Below, piece after piece: positions 62,975 to 64,000 of a stretch of DNA of 64,000 nucleotides. A program made the translations under genes and the position numbers. Source of the DNA: Ariolimax columbianus. Lineage: Eukaryota; Mollusca; Gastropoda; Stylommatophora; Arionidae. The stretch is from assembly GCA_036924085.1 (NCBI GenBank), contig JAVGWX010000002.1, forward strand, positions 90,232,371-90,296,370, read 5' to 3'. Position 1 is the first letter of the stretch. Each line of letters opens with the position of its first letter. Under the pieces are notes generated by a model. That model did not search any database. It saw only the letters and a program-made list of their open reading frames with translations, and was not told where the DNA came from.

Positions 62975-63130
62975 CCTAAAACACAGATGAGTACGACAAG
63001 AAGATATCATCTCCCCAAAACTGTTCACTGCTGCCTTAAAAGAAGTTGTTAGATCCCAAAATTGGAAGGATCGAGGTCTGAACATAGATGTTGAGATAGT
63101 CTCACACCTGCATTATCCGAATGTCATTGT
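62975..63130 (+). mobile_element. RTE-like RT palm fragment
   Basis: VRQEDIISPKLFTAALKEVV, then WKDRGLNIDVEIVSHLHYPN and VIVIVS. It corresponds to 'G-V-R-Q-G-D-x-x-S-P-K-L-F-x-x-x-L-E...W-x-x-x-G-I-x-I-x-G-x-x-L-x-x-L-R-F-A-D-D-I-V'. The FADD box is destroyed (YPNV). Confidence 0.83.
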
Positions 63131-63169
63131 GATCGTCAGTCACATCATTGCAGATTAGTTAGGTGAATG

Positions 63170-63725
63170 TCTCAAATTTGAAGAATTAAAGAACAATGGC
63201 AATACTCTAAATGTAAAGAAAGAAAGAAATAGGGCAATGCTCTTAATATAAAGGAAGAAAGAAAGAATAAAGGCAATGTCCCAAATATCAAGGAAGAAAG
63301 ACAAAATAAGGGCAATACTCTAAATGTAAAGAAAGAAAGAAATAGGGCAATGCTCTTAATATCAAGGAAGAAAGAAAGAATAAAGGCAATGTCCCAAATA
63401 TCAAGGAAGAAAGAAAGAATAAGGGCAATGCTCTAAATGTAAAGAAAGAAAGAAATAGGGCAATGCTCTTAATATCAAGGAATAAAGAAAGAATAAAGGC
63501 AAGGCTCCAAATATCAAGGAAGAAAGAAAGAATAAAAGAAATGTCCCAAATATAAAGAAAGAAAGAATAAGAACAATGTCCCAAAAATCAAGGAAGAAAG
63601 AATGAATAAGGGCAATGCCCCAAATATCAAGGAAGAAAGAATGAATAAGGGCAATGCCCCAAATATCAAGAAAGAAAGAAAGAATTAGGGCAATGTCTCA
63701 AATGTGATGAAAGAAAGAATAAGAA
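63170..63725. repeat. Purine-rich tandem repeat, about 38-42 bp
   Basis: 'aatatcaaggaagaaagaaa' followed by 'gaataaagggcaatg(c/t)ccca' repeats 13 or more times with small indels in the (GAAA)n part; two-unit blocks also repeat. Confidence 0.9.
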
Positions 63726-64000
63726 ATATATCTTTTCTTGGGTTTCAGCAACAAAAAAAGAAATCAGAAAAATAAATTAATATTAAGAATAAAGCCGTCG
63801 ACATGTTGGATATTGCGTCTGAGAAATAATCAGAAAAACGCCAGAAATTGAACTTAAAGAAGAGATACAAAAATAGAAAATCTCTTGTTTTTTTTGTTTG
63901 TGCAAATTTACATAAAGTTCGTAAAGAAAGTTAGTAACGGAGCCCAGTGGTGTGAAACCGTGGAGGTTGAGAACCTGTTTAGCATTGTTTATAAAAAGAT
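63726..64000. other. No gene seen at the right edge
   Basis: A-rich sequence, nothing recognised. Confidence 0.5.

Noticed and set aside
62801..63085. 94-codon minus-strand frame
   Set aside because: It is antisense to the plus-strand RT fragment at 62975-63130, which carries the recognisable motif.
1..64000. A multi-gene defence, biosynthetic or phage-like system
   Set aside because: No cluster of co-directional intact genes exists. Apart from the neuroligin exon, every coding-like segment is a broken transposon piece or a repeat artefact.

Overview
The window is animal nuclear DNA, most likely from a lophotrochozoan and probably a mollusc. I base this on one neuroligin coding exon with canonical splice signals, on long intron-like spans full of decayed non-LTR retrotransposons (I/jockey-like elements with an RNase H domain, several RTE-like families, a CR1-like family), on tRNA-derived SINEs and mariner-type DNA elements, and on very abundant minisatellites. 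I see no prokaryotic gene organisation, rRNA, functional tRNA or CRISPR array. The phylum is an inference from repeat character and the neuroligin variant; I cannot name the species. LINE-A, SINE-1 and similar labels are working names for this window only.

Layout. 1-8.3 kb: three minisatellites and 3' fragments of several LINEs, with a cluster of a repeat called REP-1. 8.3-15.8 kb: mostly anonymous AT-rich DNA around a 1.1 kb array of a 27-bp unit (41 copies). 15.8-24.5 kb: CR1-like and RNase H LINEs, an RTE-like LINE whose 3' end has grown into a 50-bp x 27 array, and the best-preserved LINE (RT plus RNase H, 21.4-24.2 kb). 24.5-34.8 kb: a 20-bp array, several SINEs, a LINE nested in another LINE with a target-site duplication. 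35-41 kb: pyrimidine-rich tandem repeats, a fold-back mariner element, the neuroligin exon (39418-39567), then tetranucleotide-like 71-bp and 112-bp arrays. 41-64 kb: further LINE and SINE fragments, a second fold-back mariner element, a DDE transposase remnant and more tandem arrays.

The only host gene I can support is neuroligin, a postsynaptic adhesion protein of the carboxylesterase-fold family, on the + strand. No other neuroligin exon is recognisable, so the exon appears to sit between very long introns (at least about 39 kb upstream and 24 kb downstream if the gene spans the window). The most unusual structure is at its 5' edge: the polypyrimidine tract, the AG acceptor and the first 23 bases of the exon are the last copy of a tandem repeat that runs upstream for more than 2 kb, so the exon is preceded by a ladder of look-alike 3' splice sites. 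A second theme is tandem expansion of short pieces inside transposable elements, seen at seven or more independent places. I found no multi-gene system or new enzymatic pathway here; the novelty is structural.
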